Source of the DNA: Thermoactinomyces mirandus
GTDB lineage: Bacteria; Bacillota; Bacilli; Thermoactinomycetales; Thermoactinomycetaceae
Length of the DNA stretch: 64,000 nt
Direction of reading: 5' to 3'
Assembly (NCBI RefSeq): GCF_013868055.1
Contig: NZ_JACEOL010000009.1
Location: forward strand, 62,001 to 126,000
Part shown: one piece after another, positions 44,210-53,584 of the stretch
Layout: each line of letters opens with the position of its first letter
Numbering within the stretch: position 1 is the stretch's first letter
Notes under the pieces: generated by a model
The model's database searches: none
What the model saw: only the letters and a program-made list of their open reading frames with translations
Told to the model about the DNA's origin: nothing
Position numbers and translations under genes: made by a program

Positions 44210-45007
44210 TTATTCGTGTACAAACCTGACACTGACATTGCCCAAATGAGCGAGTCTGGCTTCAAAACGGTCTCCTGGTTCAGCGTCAACCGCTGCAGAC
44301 AGAGCACCGGAAAGAATTACTTCCCCGGCTTTGAGAGAAATCCCGAATTCATACAGTTTGTTGGCCAGCCAGGCAACGCATACGGCAGGATTTCCCAGGG
44401 CCGCTGCCCCGACGCCGGTGTCCATCATTTCCCCGTTCTTGTAAAGGACCATGCCGATTTGCGCAAGATCCACCGAATCAATTTTTACCGGTTTTTCTCC
44501 CAGGACATACAGACCGGAAGAAGCATTGTCCGCAATGGTATCCGGCAATTTGATCTGCCAGTTTGACACGCGACTGTCGACAATTTCAAGTGCCGGCAAA
44601 ATATAATCCGTCGCCAAAAGCACATCCATCGCATTGACACGCGGACCGGTCAATTCCTTTTTGAGCACAAAGGCAATTTCCGCTTCCACTTTCGGCTGGA
44701 GGACACGCTTAAAAGAAACCTGTCCTCCGTTTTTCACCACCATGTCATCCAAAAGATGTCCATAATCGGGCTGGTCAACTCCCAGCAATTGCTGCATGGC
44801 CAGTGAAGTGAGGCCGATTTTCTTTCCGGTAACGCGGGCGCCCGCCTTTATCTTGCGCCCGATAGTCACAAGCTGAACTTGATAGGCCTGTTCAATGGTG
44901 AGTTCCGGTTCCAGTTCAGTTAACGGCTGAACGCCTTTTCCTGTTTTTTCGGCTTTCGCCAGATGATCAGCCAGTTTTGTTGCCAGATTGGACGTTGCCG
45001 GTTTCAA
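44210..45007 (-). CDS. dmpE: 2-hydroxypenta-2,4-dienoate hydratase
   Basis: The 265-aa member of the hydratase/decarboxylase family reads [36 protein letters not shown] and [19 protein letters not shown], with [18 protein letters not shown] at the end. The SRVSNWQIK block is hydratase-type (DmpE/XylJ). It adds water to give 4-hydroxy-2-oxovalerate, the substrate of dmpG. Location between dmpC and dmpF matches the Pseudomonas operon order. Confidence 0.9.
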   Translation of the reverse strand: MKPATSNLATKLADHLAKAEKTGKGVQPLTELEPELTIEQAYQVQLVTIGRKIKAGARVTGKKIGLTSLAMQQLLGVDQPDYGHLLDDMVVKNGGQVSFKRVLQPKVEAEIAFVLKKELTGPRVNAMDVLLATDYILPALEIVDSRVSNWQIKLPDTIADNASSGLYVLGEKPVKIDSVDLAQIGMVLYKNGEMMDTGVGAAALGNPAVCVAWLANKLYEFGISLKAGEVILSGALSAAVDAEPGDRFEARLAHLGNVSVRFVHE

Positions 45008-45023
45008 GACGTTATCCCCTTTC

Positions 45024-46505
45024 TTAAAGTTTGATACAGATGTTTTTCAGTTCCGTATAAAATTCAAAACTGTGCATGCCGCCTTCACGACCGATTCCGC
45101 TTTGTTTCATGCCTCCAAACGGCGTGCGCAGATCACGCAGGAACCAGGTGTTTACCCAGATGATTCCGGCTTCGATTTGCCCGGCAACGCGATGGGCCCG
45201 GCGCAAATCGTTGGTCCAGATGGTGGCGCTCAAGCCATAATGGGTGTCGTTGGCACGCTCAATCACTTCGTCTTCCGTATCAAACGGAAGCACCGTCACC
45301 ACCGGTCCGAAAATCTCTTCCCTGACAACCCGACAATTTTGATTGAGGCCGACAATAATAGTGGGCTCCAGATAATAACCTTTCTCCAGTCCTTCCGGTC
45401 TCTTGCCGCCGGTCAGGATTTGGCCGCCTTCTTCCCTGGCCAGTTGAATGTAGCTGTTCACCCGTTCATAATGTTCCTCCGTGACCAAAGCTCCCACATT
45501 GGTCAAAGGATCAAACGGATTTCCCACTTTCAATGTTTTTGTTTTTTCAACGAATTTTTGCAAAAATTCGTCATAAACAAGACGCTCTACATAGATGCGG
45601 GAACCGCACAGACATACTTCCCCCTGATTGATAAAACTGGATTTCAGGGTTGTTTCAATCACTTCGTCCAAATCGGAATCGGCAAAAATGATGTTCGGAT
45701 TTTTTCCTCCCAATTCATAAGAAAGCTTTTTCAGGGTTTGGGAAGCCGCTCTCATGATTACTTTTCCGGTAGTAGTTTCTCCCGTAAACGAAATCGCATC
45801 TACATCCGGATGTTCCGACAGGGCCGAACCGGCAGAATCGGGTCCAAAACCGTGCACAATATTGACAACCCCATCGGGAACACCGGCTTCTTTGCAAATT
45901 TCCCCAAGCAGGGTTGCCGTCAGCGGAGTGGACTCAGCCGGCTTGATGACTGCCGTATTTCCTCCGGCAAGGCAGGGAGCCAGTTTCCAGGTTAACAACA
46001 GTAGAGGAAGATTCCATGGATTGATCAATCCGATCACCCCGACGGGGCGACGAACGGAATAATTGATGGCCACATCATCCATTTCAAAAGCTTCTGTTCC
46101 CAATGAACGGATATAGTCTGCAAAGAAATGGAAGTTATAGGCAGCGCGGGGGATGTCAATTTTTTTGGACAGCCATAGGGGCTTGCCGGTATCAACCGAT
46201 TCCAGATAAGCCAATTCTTCTTGCTTTTCCAAAATGATATCGCCAATTCTGCGAATAACTGCCGCCCGGTCATGGGCCGTCATTTTTTTCCACGAGCCGT
46301 TTAATGCCTTTCTGGCTGCCGTAACCGCCAGATCAATCTCTTCTTTTTTTCCCTCGGCGACCAAACCGATCACTTCTTCGGTGGCCGGATTAATATTCCG
46401 GAAAGTTGTTCCGCTTTGTGACGGCTGGTACTTTCCGTCAATATAGTGCAGGCAATCATACCGGTTGCCAGTTTTTTGCCGGATTGCATCAAATGTCAGT
46501 TGCAT
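45024..46505 (-). CDS. dmpC: 2-hydroxymuconic semialdehyde dehydrogenase
   Basis: The 493-aa aldehyde dehydrogenase has NPWNLPLLLLTWKLAPCLA, SFTGETTTGKVIM, catalytic Glu in SYELGGKNPNIIF and Cys in NQGEVCLCGSRIYV. The double Cys (CLCGSR) and IWVNTWFLRDLRTPFGGMK are typical of HMS dehydrogenases (DmpC/XylG). It starts the oxidative branch: semialdehyde to 2-hydroxymuconate, then the tautomerase and DmpH. ATG 46505 has AGGAGAG upstream; an earlier GTG/ATG runs over the ribosome site. Confidence 0.94.
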   Translation of the reverse strand: MQLTFDAIRQKTGNRYDCLHYIDGKYQPSQSGTTFRNINPATEEVIGLVAEGKKEEIDLAVTAARKALNGSWKKMTAHDRAAVIRRIGDIILEKQEELAYLESVDTGKPLWLSKKIDIPRAAYNFHFFADYIRSLGTEAFEMDDVAINYSVRRPVGVIGLINPWNLPLLLLTWKLAPCLAGGNTAVIKPAESTPLTATLLGEICKEAGVPDGVVNIVHGFGPDSAGSALSEHPDVDAISFTGETTTGKVIMRAASQTLKKLSYELGGKNPNIIFADSDLDEVIETTLKSSFINQGEVCLCGSRIYVERLVYDEFLQKFVEKTKTLKVGNPFDPLTNVGALVTEEHYERVNSYIQLAREEGGQILTGGKRPEGLEKGYYLEPTIIVGLNQNCRVVREEIFGPVVTVLPFDTEDEVIERANDTHYGLSATIWTNDLRRAHRVAGQIEAGIIWVNTWFLRDLRTPFGGMKQSGIGREGGMHSFEFYTELKNICIKL

Positions 46506-46556
46506 TCTGATCTCTCCTTTTTCTATCAATCTTGCTGACGATTAACAATTGATCGG

Positions 46557-46985
46557 TTACAGATTCTGTTTTACAACATTTAAGGCGCTCTCTGCACAAA
46601 GGGCATCCTGTTCGGCGGTTCCGCCGGAGACGCCAATTCCTCCCGCCAATTGCCCATCAATGACAATGGGAATCCCTCCGCCAAATATGGTCAGCCTGTC
46701 CGTATGGACAATGCCATAGAGCAGTTCCGGTTCATCCTTGATCATCGGATACCACTCAGATGTGGCAATGCCGAATGCTGCTGCAGTATACGCCTTGTTT
46801 TGGGAAATTTCCACGCTGAGCAGGGGGGCATCATCCATTCGCATAAACCCTTTCAGATTTCCCCCGTCATCGGTGATGGCCACATTAATTTTAATCCCCA
46901 GTTCCTCGGCCTTCCGGCATGCCGCTTCCATCATTTTGGTAACAATTTTTTCAGAAATCGAGAGTTTTTTGTAAAATGCCTTCAT
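46557..46985 (-). CDS. GlcG/HbpS-family protein
   Basis: The 142-aa protein shows the family pattern: helical start ISEKIVTKMMEAACRKAEEL, NVAITDDGGNLKGFMRMDDA, SQNKAYTAAAFG, and the glycine-rich FGGGIPIVIDGQLAGGIGVSGG. Members include haem-binding HbpS and proteins encoded in aromatic and glycolate operons. It overlaps the regulator stop by 4 nt (ATGA), so is coupled to it. Role here is unproven: haem or aromatic binding, or assisting the sensor. Confidence 0.85.
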   Translation of the reverse strand: MKAFYKKLSISEKIVTKMMEAACRKAEELGIKINVAITDDGGNLKGFMRMDDAPLLSVEISQNKAYTAAAFGIATSEWYPMIKDEPELLYGIVHTDRLTIFGGGIPIVIDGQLAGGIGVSGGTAEQDALCAESALNVVKQNL

Positions 46986-48859
46986 TGCTGTCCCGCCTTT
47001 CCTTCGCGAATATCCAATTCTCCCAAAACGATCAGGGATTGAAGTGCCAAATAAATCTGATGCATCATGGACGGCTGGGTAAGATCCACCTGCAGGATTT
47101 CCGTGATGCGATTCAGGCGGTATCTCAAACCGCTGACCGAAAAATTCATGGCACGGGCCGTTTTGTGAATATTGGAGGCATTGTTTAAATAGTGATACAG
47201 GGTTTTGGTCAATTGCATATTTTTGGGCTTGTCTTCTTTAATCAGACTGCCCAGGATCTTATGCGCATAGCGGCGCAGTCCGTCCAGGTTCCTAGTCTGG
47301 AAGAGAATCCCGACGATCCCGAGGGAATCAAAAAAAATGACATCTTCATTATTGTCCGCTATTTTCAGGCACGCCAGCGCTTCCTCATACAGGTTGGAAA
47401 CATCCTTGATATCACAGGAGCTTGAACTGATACCCAATTTAAAGCAGCAACCCTTATACCTTTTTGAAAAATAGCGGATCAATGTCCGGCATAATTCCTC
47501 TTTTTTCCCTGGATTCTCCAGTTCCTTGTTTTCCACCAGAAGGATTACCACATGGCCGGCCTTTTGGCCGATCAGGACATCCAGGTTCCGATGCTTGAAA
47601 AAGTTTAACAGATTGACAATAAACCGGTCGTTAAATTCCAGTTCATCCTCAATGGTCTGATGGTTGATGAATTGGTTAAAAGCAATCATGAACAGGCCTG
47701 AGTTTTTCCAGTTGAAACCGATCAGACGCGTTCTCTTGATCATTTCTGCCTGGGTAATGCGATGATTTAATATATCTTCCAGCAGATTTCCCCGCATCCG
47801 GTTCTCAACCTGAACACGGATTCGTTCGTTCAGCATATGAAGGGAACAGGTCAGGGCAGCTTGTTCCAGGATTAACTTGTCCACTTCACGAGGATAGGAG
47901 TCCTGATATAGAAAAGAACAGTATCCGATCACTTTTCGCCGCAAATAAATCGGTGTAATCAGCCTGCGGTGATTTTTGGAAACGACAAGGAAAGAAGTTT
48001 GCACCAAATCGTCAGTATTAAATGATTTTTTGAATTGTTTGGAATAATTTTCCGCTTCTTTCATTGCCACTCCGCCTGCTGCCAGGAGATCCAAATGGCT
48101 GTCCTCTATCAATACCTTGATCCCCATGCTTTGATATAAAACATTGGCGATGGAAATCAGATGGTTTTGCTGAAGAATTTCTTTCATTAACTTACGGTGA
48201 ACCTGATAGGCTTTGCTTAAATTATCACGCTCATGTTTTAATTTTTTATAGGTCTGATCCAACTCATCAATGATATTGTTTACTTCATAAAACTTGAGTT
48301 CCTCTGCAATTTCCTCTCCCCAGTCTTCCACGCTTTTGCAAACCCAGTGGCACTCGGAATCCCCCATCCCCTCGCACTGAAGTTCATAGGCAATCACTTT
48401 TTTGCCCATCACGGTGGACAGATATCCGCTCGCGTACCCGGACAGGAAATGGCATACCGGTTTCTTGCTGACTCCAAACAGTCTGATCTGTTCCCTGGCT
48501 TCATACGAATTTTTCCAATAGCCCTCCAGGTAAATCCTCCCTTGCCCGATGTCCACCTCAATCCTGTCCGGAACCACGTGTACATGCCCATGCAACGTGT
48601 GCAGGCGGGGGCCGGCCAGAACCAGTTCTTCATCGTTCTTCCAGGTTAACTTCTTTGCCTTGTTACCGTCACACATGCCGCAATGCCATCCGTACCGGAG
48701 AAGAAAACCTTTGGCGCGCTCACGACCAAGTGTTTCAATCAGTTCGGTGCGCAACGTTCCCATGGCGGAAATTGGAATGGTAATCACACGCTCGTAGCTG
48801 ACATTGTCATTTTTTCCATCTGAATATAATTGGTTTAACTCCAGTCTGAAAGATTCCAT
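46982..48859 (-). CDS. Aromatic-sensing regulator: XylR_N + V4R + PucR-type HTH
   Basis: The 625-aa protein has an N-terminal domain like that of XylR/DmpR (IGQGRIYLEGYWKNSYEARE near residue 105), a V4R segment (CHFLSGYASGYLSTVMGKK, ECEGMGDSECHW-like QCEGMGDSECHWVCKSVEDW), a linking coiled coil (residues ~195-240), a middle region resembling PucR/CdaR-type regulators, and a C-terminal PucR HTH (LTKTLYHYLNNASNIHKTAR, then RYRLNRITEILQ). The sigma-54 AAA+ domain of DmpR is absent. It probably senses phenol and activates the operon with sigma-A polymerase. It lies inside the operon after the ferredoxin gene. Confidence 0.85.
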   Translation of the reverse strand: MESFRLELNQLYSDGKNDNVSYERVITIPISAMGTLRTELIETLGRERAKGFLLRYGWHCGMCDGNKAKKLTWKNDEELVLAGPRLHTLHGHVHVVPDRIEVDIGQGRIYLEGYWKNSYEAREQIRLFGVSKKPVCHFLSGYASGYLSTVMGKKVIAYELQCEGMGDSECHWVCKSVEDWGEEIAEELKFYEVNNIIDELDQTYKKLKHERDNLSKAYQVHRKLMKEILQQNHLISIANVLYQSMGIKVLIEDSHLDLLAAGGVAMKEAENYSKQFKKSFNTDDLVQTSFLVVSKNHRRLITPIYLRRKVIGYCSFLYQDSYPREVDKLILEQAALTCSLHMLNERIRVQVENRMRGNLLEDILNHRITQAEMIKRTRLIGFNWKNSGLFMIAFNQFINHQTIEDELEFNDRFIVNLLNFFKHRNLDVLIGQKAGHVVILLVENKELENPGKKEELCRTLIRYFSKRYKGCCFKLGISSSSCDIKDVSNLYEEALACLKIADNNEDVIFFDSLGIVGILFQTRNLDGLRRYAHKILGSLIKEDKPKNMQLTKTLYHYLNNASNIHKTARAMNFSVSGLRYRLNRITEILQVDLTQPSMMHQIYLALQSLIVLGELDIREGKAGQQ

Positions 48860-48886
48860 ACTTCCACCACCAATGAAATTTCAATT

Positions 48887-49165
48887 TCAATCGATGCCAA
48901 TACGAACTTGGATCCCGCTTTTGGGATAAGTTTTGCAAGCCAGTGTATAATTCAGCTCCCGTTCTTCATCTGGCAACACTTCTTTGGAACTTGGCCCTCT
49001 TTCGAACTCCCCTGTCTCTATTTTAACTTTACACAATCCACATCCCCCGCCCCGACAGGCAAAAGGGATTTTCACATCATGCCTTTGCAACGCATCCAAC
49101 AGACTTTCTCCATTCTGACAATAAAAAGTACGATGATGATCATCTATCACTTTTATTTTAAACAT
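48887..49165 (-). CDS. dmpQ: Plant-type [2Fe-2S] ferredoxin (XylT/DmpQ-like)
   Basis: The 92-aa protein has the cluster ligands CRGGGCGLCKVKIETG plus the distal Cys in LACKTYP. In Pseudomonas such ferredoxins re-reduce the iron of catechol 2,3-dioxygenase inactivated by methylcatechols. Here it lies between the hydroxylase reductase and the regulator, away from dmpB but in the same operon. Confidence 0.88.
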   Translation of the reverse strand: MFKIKVIDDHHRTFYCQNGESLLDALQRHDVKIPFACRGGGCGLCKVKIETGEFERGPSSKEVLPDEERELNYTLACKTYPKSGIQVRIGID

Positions 49166-49201
49166 AGTAACCTCTTATTTATCAATATTTTTAATCAATT
49201 T

Positions 49202-50227
49202 TTAAAATTCATCATAATGGATATCAGCTCCTCTTACCCCTCCCTGGTTAAGCACATCGATCGTTGTTTCAATCATGATGGGCGGTCCGCACAAGAAAGC
49301 TTCCATGTTTTTCATATCAGTCAGAGTTCGTTTGACAACATCGGCAATATATCCCTTCTCGCCTTCCCAGGTTTCCCCGGACTCCAGATCGGAAAGGGCG
49401 GGAATAAACCGGAAATTGGGATACTTTCTCTCCATTTCTTTCCATTCATCCAGCAAATACAGATCTTTTTCCGTGCGGGCTCCATAAAAGAACCAGGCCT
49501 TTCCTTCATAAGGATCGGAAAACAGTTCCTCGATCAGGGATTTGATTGGCGCCATTCCGGAACCGCCGGCCACAAAGACCAGATCTTTGGAACGGTCCCG
49601 CAGCCGCATTTTTCCGTAAGGTCCTGAACCGATCACCTTATCACCTGTTTTCAGATCACACATGTAGTTGGAGCCGATTCCGTCCTTGATCCGTTTCACA
49701 TGAAATTCCATAATGCCATCTTTCGCATAAGGTTTGGCCAGCGAATAAGCCCTGGTTTCATCGCAACCGGGAATGGCAAATTCACAAAATTGGCCGGCGG
49801 CGTATGGAAACTCTTCGGGTGTCTCCAGTTTTAATGTGATTTTATGAATGTCCGGAGTACACTCAACATTTTCCACTACCGTCGCTTCGAAATCGTAAAC
49901 CGGAAAGAATGGCTCGTCCGACTTTTCTTCTTCAACCTCGATGACCAGATCGCTTTCGGCAACCGTGCTGCACAGGAGAATAAAACCTTCCTCCCGTTCG
50001 AAACTCATCAGCGAATATTCCGAAACGCGGCCCATCAGCTGGTATTCCCCTTCGAGCACTTGTGCCTTGCAGGCAGAACAGCTTCCGTGCCGACATCCGT
50101 AGGGAATCTGGATACCGTTTCTGATCGCCGCATTCAGCAAGGTCTGCCCTTCCTTGACGAACATGGTTTTTCCGCTCGGCTCCAATGTTACTTCATACGT
50201 CTTTTGACCTGTTTCGACGATGCTCAT
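49202..50227 (-). CDS. dmpP: Phenol hydroxylase reductase component
   Basis: The 341-aa protein joins an N-terminal [2Fe-2S] domain (GCRHGSCSACKAQVLEGEY, distal Cys in FILLCST), an FAD domain (TRAYSLAKP) and an NAD domain (LVFVAGGSGMAPIKSLIEE, AFLCGPPIMI). It passes electrons from NADH to the di-iron oxygenase. Order N-O-P is conserved with Pseudomonas dmpKLMNOP. A strong hairpin precedes it. Confidence 0.95.
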   Translation of the reverse strand: MSIVETGQKTYEVTLEPSGKTMFVKEGQTLLNAAIRNGIQIPYGCRHGSCSACKAQVLEGEYQLMGRVSEYSLMSFEREEGFILLCSTVAESDLVIEVEEEKSDEPFFPVYDFEATVVENVECTPDIHKITLKLETPEEFPYAAGQFCEFAIPGCDETRAYSLAKPYAKDGIMEFHVKRIKDGIGSNYMCDLKTGDKVIGSGPYGKMRLRDRSKDLVFVAGGSGMAPIKSLIEELFSDPYEGKAWFFYGARTEKDLYLLDEWKEMERKYPNFRFIPALSDLESGETWEGEKGYIADVVKRTLTDMKNMEAFLCGPPIMIETTIDVLNQGGVRGADIHYDEF

Positions 50228-50262
50228 CTTATGACATCTCCCTTCCGATCATTTTTGTACCT

Positions 50263-50300
50263 CCTACCCTCTTTAAGTGCTGCCCCTTAAAGAGGGTAGG
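50263..50300 (-). promoter_or_regulatory. Intercistronic hairpin between dmpO and dmpP
   Basis: CCTACCCTCTTTAAG pairs perfectly with CTTAAAGAGGGTAGG (15 bp, 8-nt loop). No U-run follows on the minus strand, so it is more likely an mRNA-stability or processing element than a terminator. Confidence 0.65.
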
Positions 50301-50306
50301 AACTGA

Positions 50307-50591
50307 CTAACAAGAAATGATCTCCAGAGGATCCCCGTTTCTGATTCCAATTTCCTTAATGACTGTATCGGGTGGAATGTCCACCTGTTGATCTGGCCGG
50401 ATCAAACGAAGACGGTATTTTTTGTCTTTATCCAATTGCCAGGCATCGACGCATGCCTGAAGCAATTCTTCACCCGTCATGTCATACCGGGCCCTTACAC
50501 CAATATTGCAAATGAACAGATCGTTTTCGGTCACTTCCTTAAATACAGGCCATATCAACAAGTGATTGGAGTCCTTCAGATAATTGGGCAT
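50307..50591 (-). CDS. dmpO: Phenol hydroxylase small subunit (DmpO-like, P4)
   Basis: The 94-aa protein (MPNYLKDSNHLLIWPVFKEV ... DTVIKEIGIRNGDPLEI) matches the gamma-type subunit that completes the oxygenase, somewhat shorter than DmpO (~119 aa). The ATG at 50591 has GGAAGGTGG upstream and is preferred to GTG codons inside the ribosome site. It is placed between the large oxygenase subunit and the reductase as expected. Confidence 0.85.
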   Translation of the reverse strand: MPNYLKDSNHLLIWPVFKEVTENDLFICNIGVRARYDMTGEELLQACVDAWQLDKDKKYRLRLIRPDQQVDIPPDTVIKEIGIRNGDPLEIISC

Positions 50592-50611
50592 ACATTTCAC
50601 CACCTTCCGGA

Positions 50612-52126
50612 TTATCTTCCTGTAAAAATCTGATCCAATCCAAGTTGTTTACGGTATTGAAGCCAGCGTTCATAATCTCTGGAAGAGTAATATTCATTTG
50701 CCTCTTCCGGAGCGAAGCCAAAGTATTTAAACAGATCGTCAGGGAGGTTTTCACCAAACTCCCCGCTGACATATGCCTCGGCCGGCCACCATATTTGCGC
50801 ATATTTGTGCGGCTCCTGTTCAAAAATATGTTTGCATCCCGGAGAACAGGTCATATAGGTTTTGTTGTTGTATTCGCTGTACTGCGTCCAGAATCTGGTC
50901 GGATTATCCGGATCAGGGAACTCCAGCGGAATCTGGCATACCGTGCAGATGGCAGGAATTCCCGGAGTTGCCACCGCCAGGACATGATCGTCCATCCTCC
51001 TGAAGAACGGGGCATAGTAACGTTCAAACGTATCCGGATATTCACTGGACAGCCATTCATAATCATCCGGATGTAACCGGAAACCCCTGAAGGCGTTGAC
51101 ATGTTTGGCATGATTTAAAATGCGCATGACGGCATGGGAATAATGTTCTTTTTCCTTAATGCTGTCTTCGGCATGAAGCGGCAAACGGATGCCATATTTT
51201 CTGAAGTCCTTGAACAGCCCTTCAAATACCTGATCTTCTACATATGTTTTGAACGCTCTCTTCCAGGAAATGGGGCGGATCCGCGGATAATAATCAATCA
51301 GAGTGGCTACCACCGAGAAGATGCGATATGCTCTCCAATACCATTTATCCAGCCATCTCTGAATAATTGGCACATTGCGATCGTCCTCTTCCAACAGCAT
51401 TTTCAATGCCGACATTCCGAGCGCCATATGGCGGGATTCATCCGACTGTACGCTTTTTCCCACAGCAACGAAGTTATCATCCCCCACTGCTGCTGCGGAT
51501 GTAGCAAAAGGCAGAAACAGAATATTTGTAAATACATACTCAAACGAGAAGGCAATCGCCACCAGGGCTTCAAAGGGTCCTGCTGACAGCGCATCTTCAA
51601 AGAAAGACTTGGTAACCGTGTTAAACCACAGATTTTCGTTGGTTTGGGCATAAGCGTGCAAACCGTCAATTTTCTTGCTCATATGGGCATAATGCTTGAT
51701 TTCAATTTGCGCGTGGCGCAGCTCGTCCAGACACTGGTTGATGGTAGCAAAACGAATTGCTTCAATCGGGATGTTGCGCCCGATATAGGCCATCAGGCGG
51801 TGGGCCTGATATTCAGCCGGCTGGACAGCGATGGCAAAAGCCTTTACCCCTTCATACCAGCGGGCATCGACGACTTTGGCATGTCCCTCGTTAGCTTCAA
51901 AGGCGTTTCGCACCGCGTGATACAGAAGGTCTTTTTCCGCCTGCACTTTCACATACTGGTTGTAGGCCATGCGAAACGGATCTTCCCACCGGCTGGGGTC
52001 CTTGAGTATGATCCCCTCTTTTTCAATCAAAGGATAGACGCGTTTCATGTCAAACTCCTGGGAATCCCACATCAGATCCCTGGTCATGGCGTGATATTTC
52101 TGCTTTAACCCCATCCTGGCCGCCAT
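50612..52126 (-). CDS. dmpN: Phenol hydroxylase large (di-iron) subunit
   Basis: The 504-aa subunit has both carboxylate-His iron motifs: QCLDELRHAQIEIKHYAHM and SDESRHMALGMSALKML, the ExxH pairs that bind the di-iron centre. The C-terminal Cys-rich segment (ICTVCQIPLEF ... CSPGCKHIFEQEP) resembles the YHS-type zinc site of DmpN/TouA. It oxidises phenol to catechol. AAAGGAGG is 4 nt from ATG 52126; ATG 52114 is a possible alternative. Confidence 0.96.
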   Translation of the reverse strand: MAARMGLKQKYHAMTRDLMWDSQEFDMKRVYPLIEKEGIILKDPSRWEDPFRMAYNQYVKVQAEKDLLYHAVRNAFEANEGHAKVVDARWYEGVKAFAIAVQPAEYQAHRLMAYIGRNIPIEAIRFATINQCLDELRHAQIEIKHYAHMSKKIDGLHAYAQTNENLWFNTVTKSFFEDALSAGPFEALVAIAFSFEYVFTNILFLPFATSAAAVGDDNFVAVGKSVQSDESRHMALGMSALKMLLEEDDRNVPIIQRWLDKWYWRAYRIFSVVATLIDYYPRIRPISWKRAFKTYVEDQVFEGLFKDFRKYGIRLPLHAEDSIKEKEHYSHAVMRILNHAKHVNAFRGFRLHPDDYEWLSSEYPDTFERYYAPFFRRMDDHVLAVATPGIPAICTVCQIPLEFPDPDNPTRFWTQYSEYNNKTYMTCSPGCKHIFEQEPHKYAQIWWPAEAYVSGEFGENLPDDLFKYFGFAPEEANEYYSSRDYERWLQYRKQLGLDQIFTGR

Positions 52127-52143
52127 CCATCCTGCCTCCTTTG

Positions 52144-52437
52144 CTATACATTTTCCCAATGGATAATCAATTGATCTTCATCCCAATCACTGATAAATCC
52201 AAAATACGATGACATAAAGAGCTGGAGTGAATCCATTTCCCACTCCCTGCCGAGACATTCTTCCACCGTCTCGCGGCGCACCAACAGTTTTCCGGGAGCC
52301 TTTACCTTCTTATAAACGGTAAAATCCTCTACTACGACGCCTTCATTGTCTCTTTCCACTGCTTCAATGATGGCCTCTACCACATCACCACCGCTGGTAT
52401 CCAAGTCCATCCCCACATAAGCCGCTTTGGTTTCCAT
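52144..52437 (-). CDS. dmpM: Phenol hydroxylase effector protein
   Basis: The 97-aa protein has the effector-protein pattern AAYVGMDLDTSGGDVVEAI ... APGKLLVRRETVEE ... SDWDEDQLIIHW. It binds the oxygenase and tunes its activity without cofactors. It overlaps neither neighbour at the chosen ATG, with AAGGAG upstream. Confidence 0.92.
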   Translation of the reverse strand: METKAAYVGMDLDTSGGDVVEAIIEAVERDNEGVVVEDFTVYKKVKAPGKLLVRRETVEECLGREWEMDSLQLFMSSYFGFISDWDEDQLIIHWENV

Positions 52438-52457
52438 ACCTCTCGACTCCTTCTTGA

Positions 52458-53570
52458 TCAATGATTCACGGGCTTAAATGGCAATCCATATTTTTTGTAA
52501 GTTCTGGCAACAATATCGCTTTCAATTTTCTTCAGGGCCGATTCCAGATCAATCCCGATGTTGTGTTTTTCAAACAACGGGGACAAAGAAAGAACTGCCC
52601 CGTATGCTTTGGGATACCATTTGTTTACCCATTCGCCGATGATTTCCACATTGGACAATTCTTCTTCCGGCGTTTCCCGCGGATCGCTGATGATAAGTCC
52701 CCAGCGATAATCTCCCTGCCAGTCACCATAGCCCAGTGATTTCAAATAATCCCAACGGCTTTTGGCCTGGTCTTTCGCCAGATAGCTGAACAGGGCAAAG
52801 GCCCAGTCCCGATGCCAGTCCATCTGTTTATTGATGACCAGATTCAGAATGGACAGATGGGTATCCCCAACCTTGACCGCTTCATTGTTTAATTCCTGAT
52901 ACATCAGATTGCCGAGCAAGACATCCAGGGTCAGGTTTTCAGCCAGGATCACTTCGGCCCAATCATCGGTAACCAGAATCTCTTCTACGTATTTTTTCAG
53001 CGGCTGGAAGGCCGGTTCATTCATCAGGATCTGTTTTCCGTGCTTCAGAAAATCCCCGTGATGCTCCTCCATGTTCATCGCCCAGAGTGAAATCCACTGG
53101 GCCCGTCCGGTCTTGTCAAAAGCCTGGAAAGTGGCACACTGTTCGATTGGAGTTCCCAGGGCATAACGTACCACATGCTGCATCTGGAGGTTTTCACCAT
53201 ATTCCAGATGACGCAAAGGCGTATACAGGTCTCTTAACGCATTCACCCAATGTTCCGGGAGATTTTTGACAATCCCGAGCTGGGTGGCGTAGGAAAATCC
53301 GTTTTCGACTTCTTCCGCCATTTTTCTCCGATTGCTGACATAAGTGGTGTACCAGAACCGTTTCGGATCGCGAAAACCCTCCCAGTCGGAACTTTTCAAA
53401 CGGGTATAGCGCGGGTCATAAAGTTCATAATCCCGGTCATCATAATTGCTTCTGTATTGAAAGTGCAGATAGGTTTGCTGCCTGAGTGTCACTTCTTCAT
53501 ATTCATTTTTCGTCTTCCAGTCAAATGGCTGTTTCCGAATCGTTTTCCGGACAGCAGATTCCGCTGACAT
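52458..53570 (-). CDS. dmpL: Phenol hydroxylase beta-type subunit
   Basis: The 370-aa protein has the structural subunit pattern: NEYEEVTLRQQTYLHFQYRS, NGFSYATQLGIVKNLPEHW, AMNMEEHHGDFLKHGKQILM and WVNKWYPKAYGAVLSL. It has a di-iron-like fold but not the full iron-ligand set. ATG 53570 is 6 nt after GGAGG; an ATG directly abutting the site is rejected. It is the first hydroxylase gene, with no dmpK before it. Confidence 0.93.
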   Translation of the reverse strand: MSAESAVRKTIRKQPFDWKTKNEYEEVTLRQQTYLHFQYRSNYDDRDYELYDPRYTRLKSSDWEGFRDPKRFWYTTYVSNRRKMAEEVENGFSYATQLGIVKNLPEHWVNALRDLYTPLRHLEYGENLQMQHVVRYALGTPIEQCATFQAFDKTGRAQWISLWAMNMEEHHGDFLKHGKQILMNEPAFQPLKKYVEEILVTDDWAEVILAENLTLDVLLGNLMYQELNNEAVKVGDTHLSILNLVINKQMDWHRDWAFALFSYLAKDQAKSRWDYLKSLGYGDWQGDYRWGLIISDPRETPEEELSNVEIIGEWVNKWYPKAYGAVLSLSPLFEKHNIGIDLESALKKIESDIVARTYKKYGLPFKPVNH

Positions 53571-53584
53571 AACCATCCTCCTTT

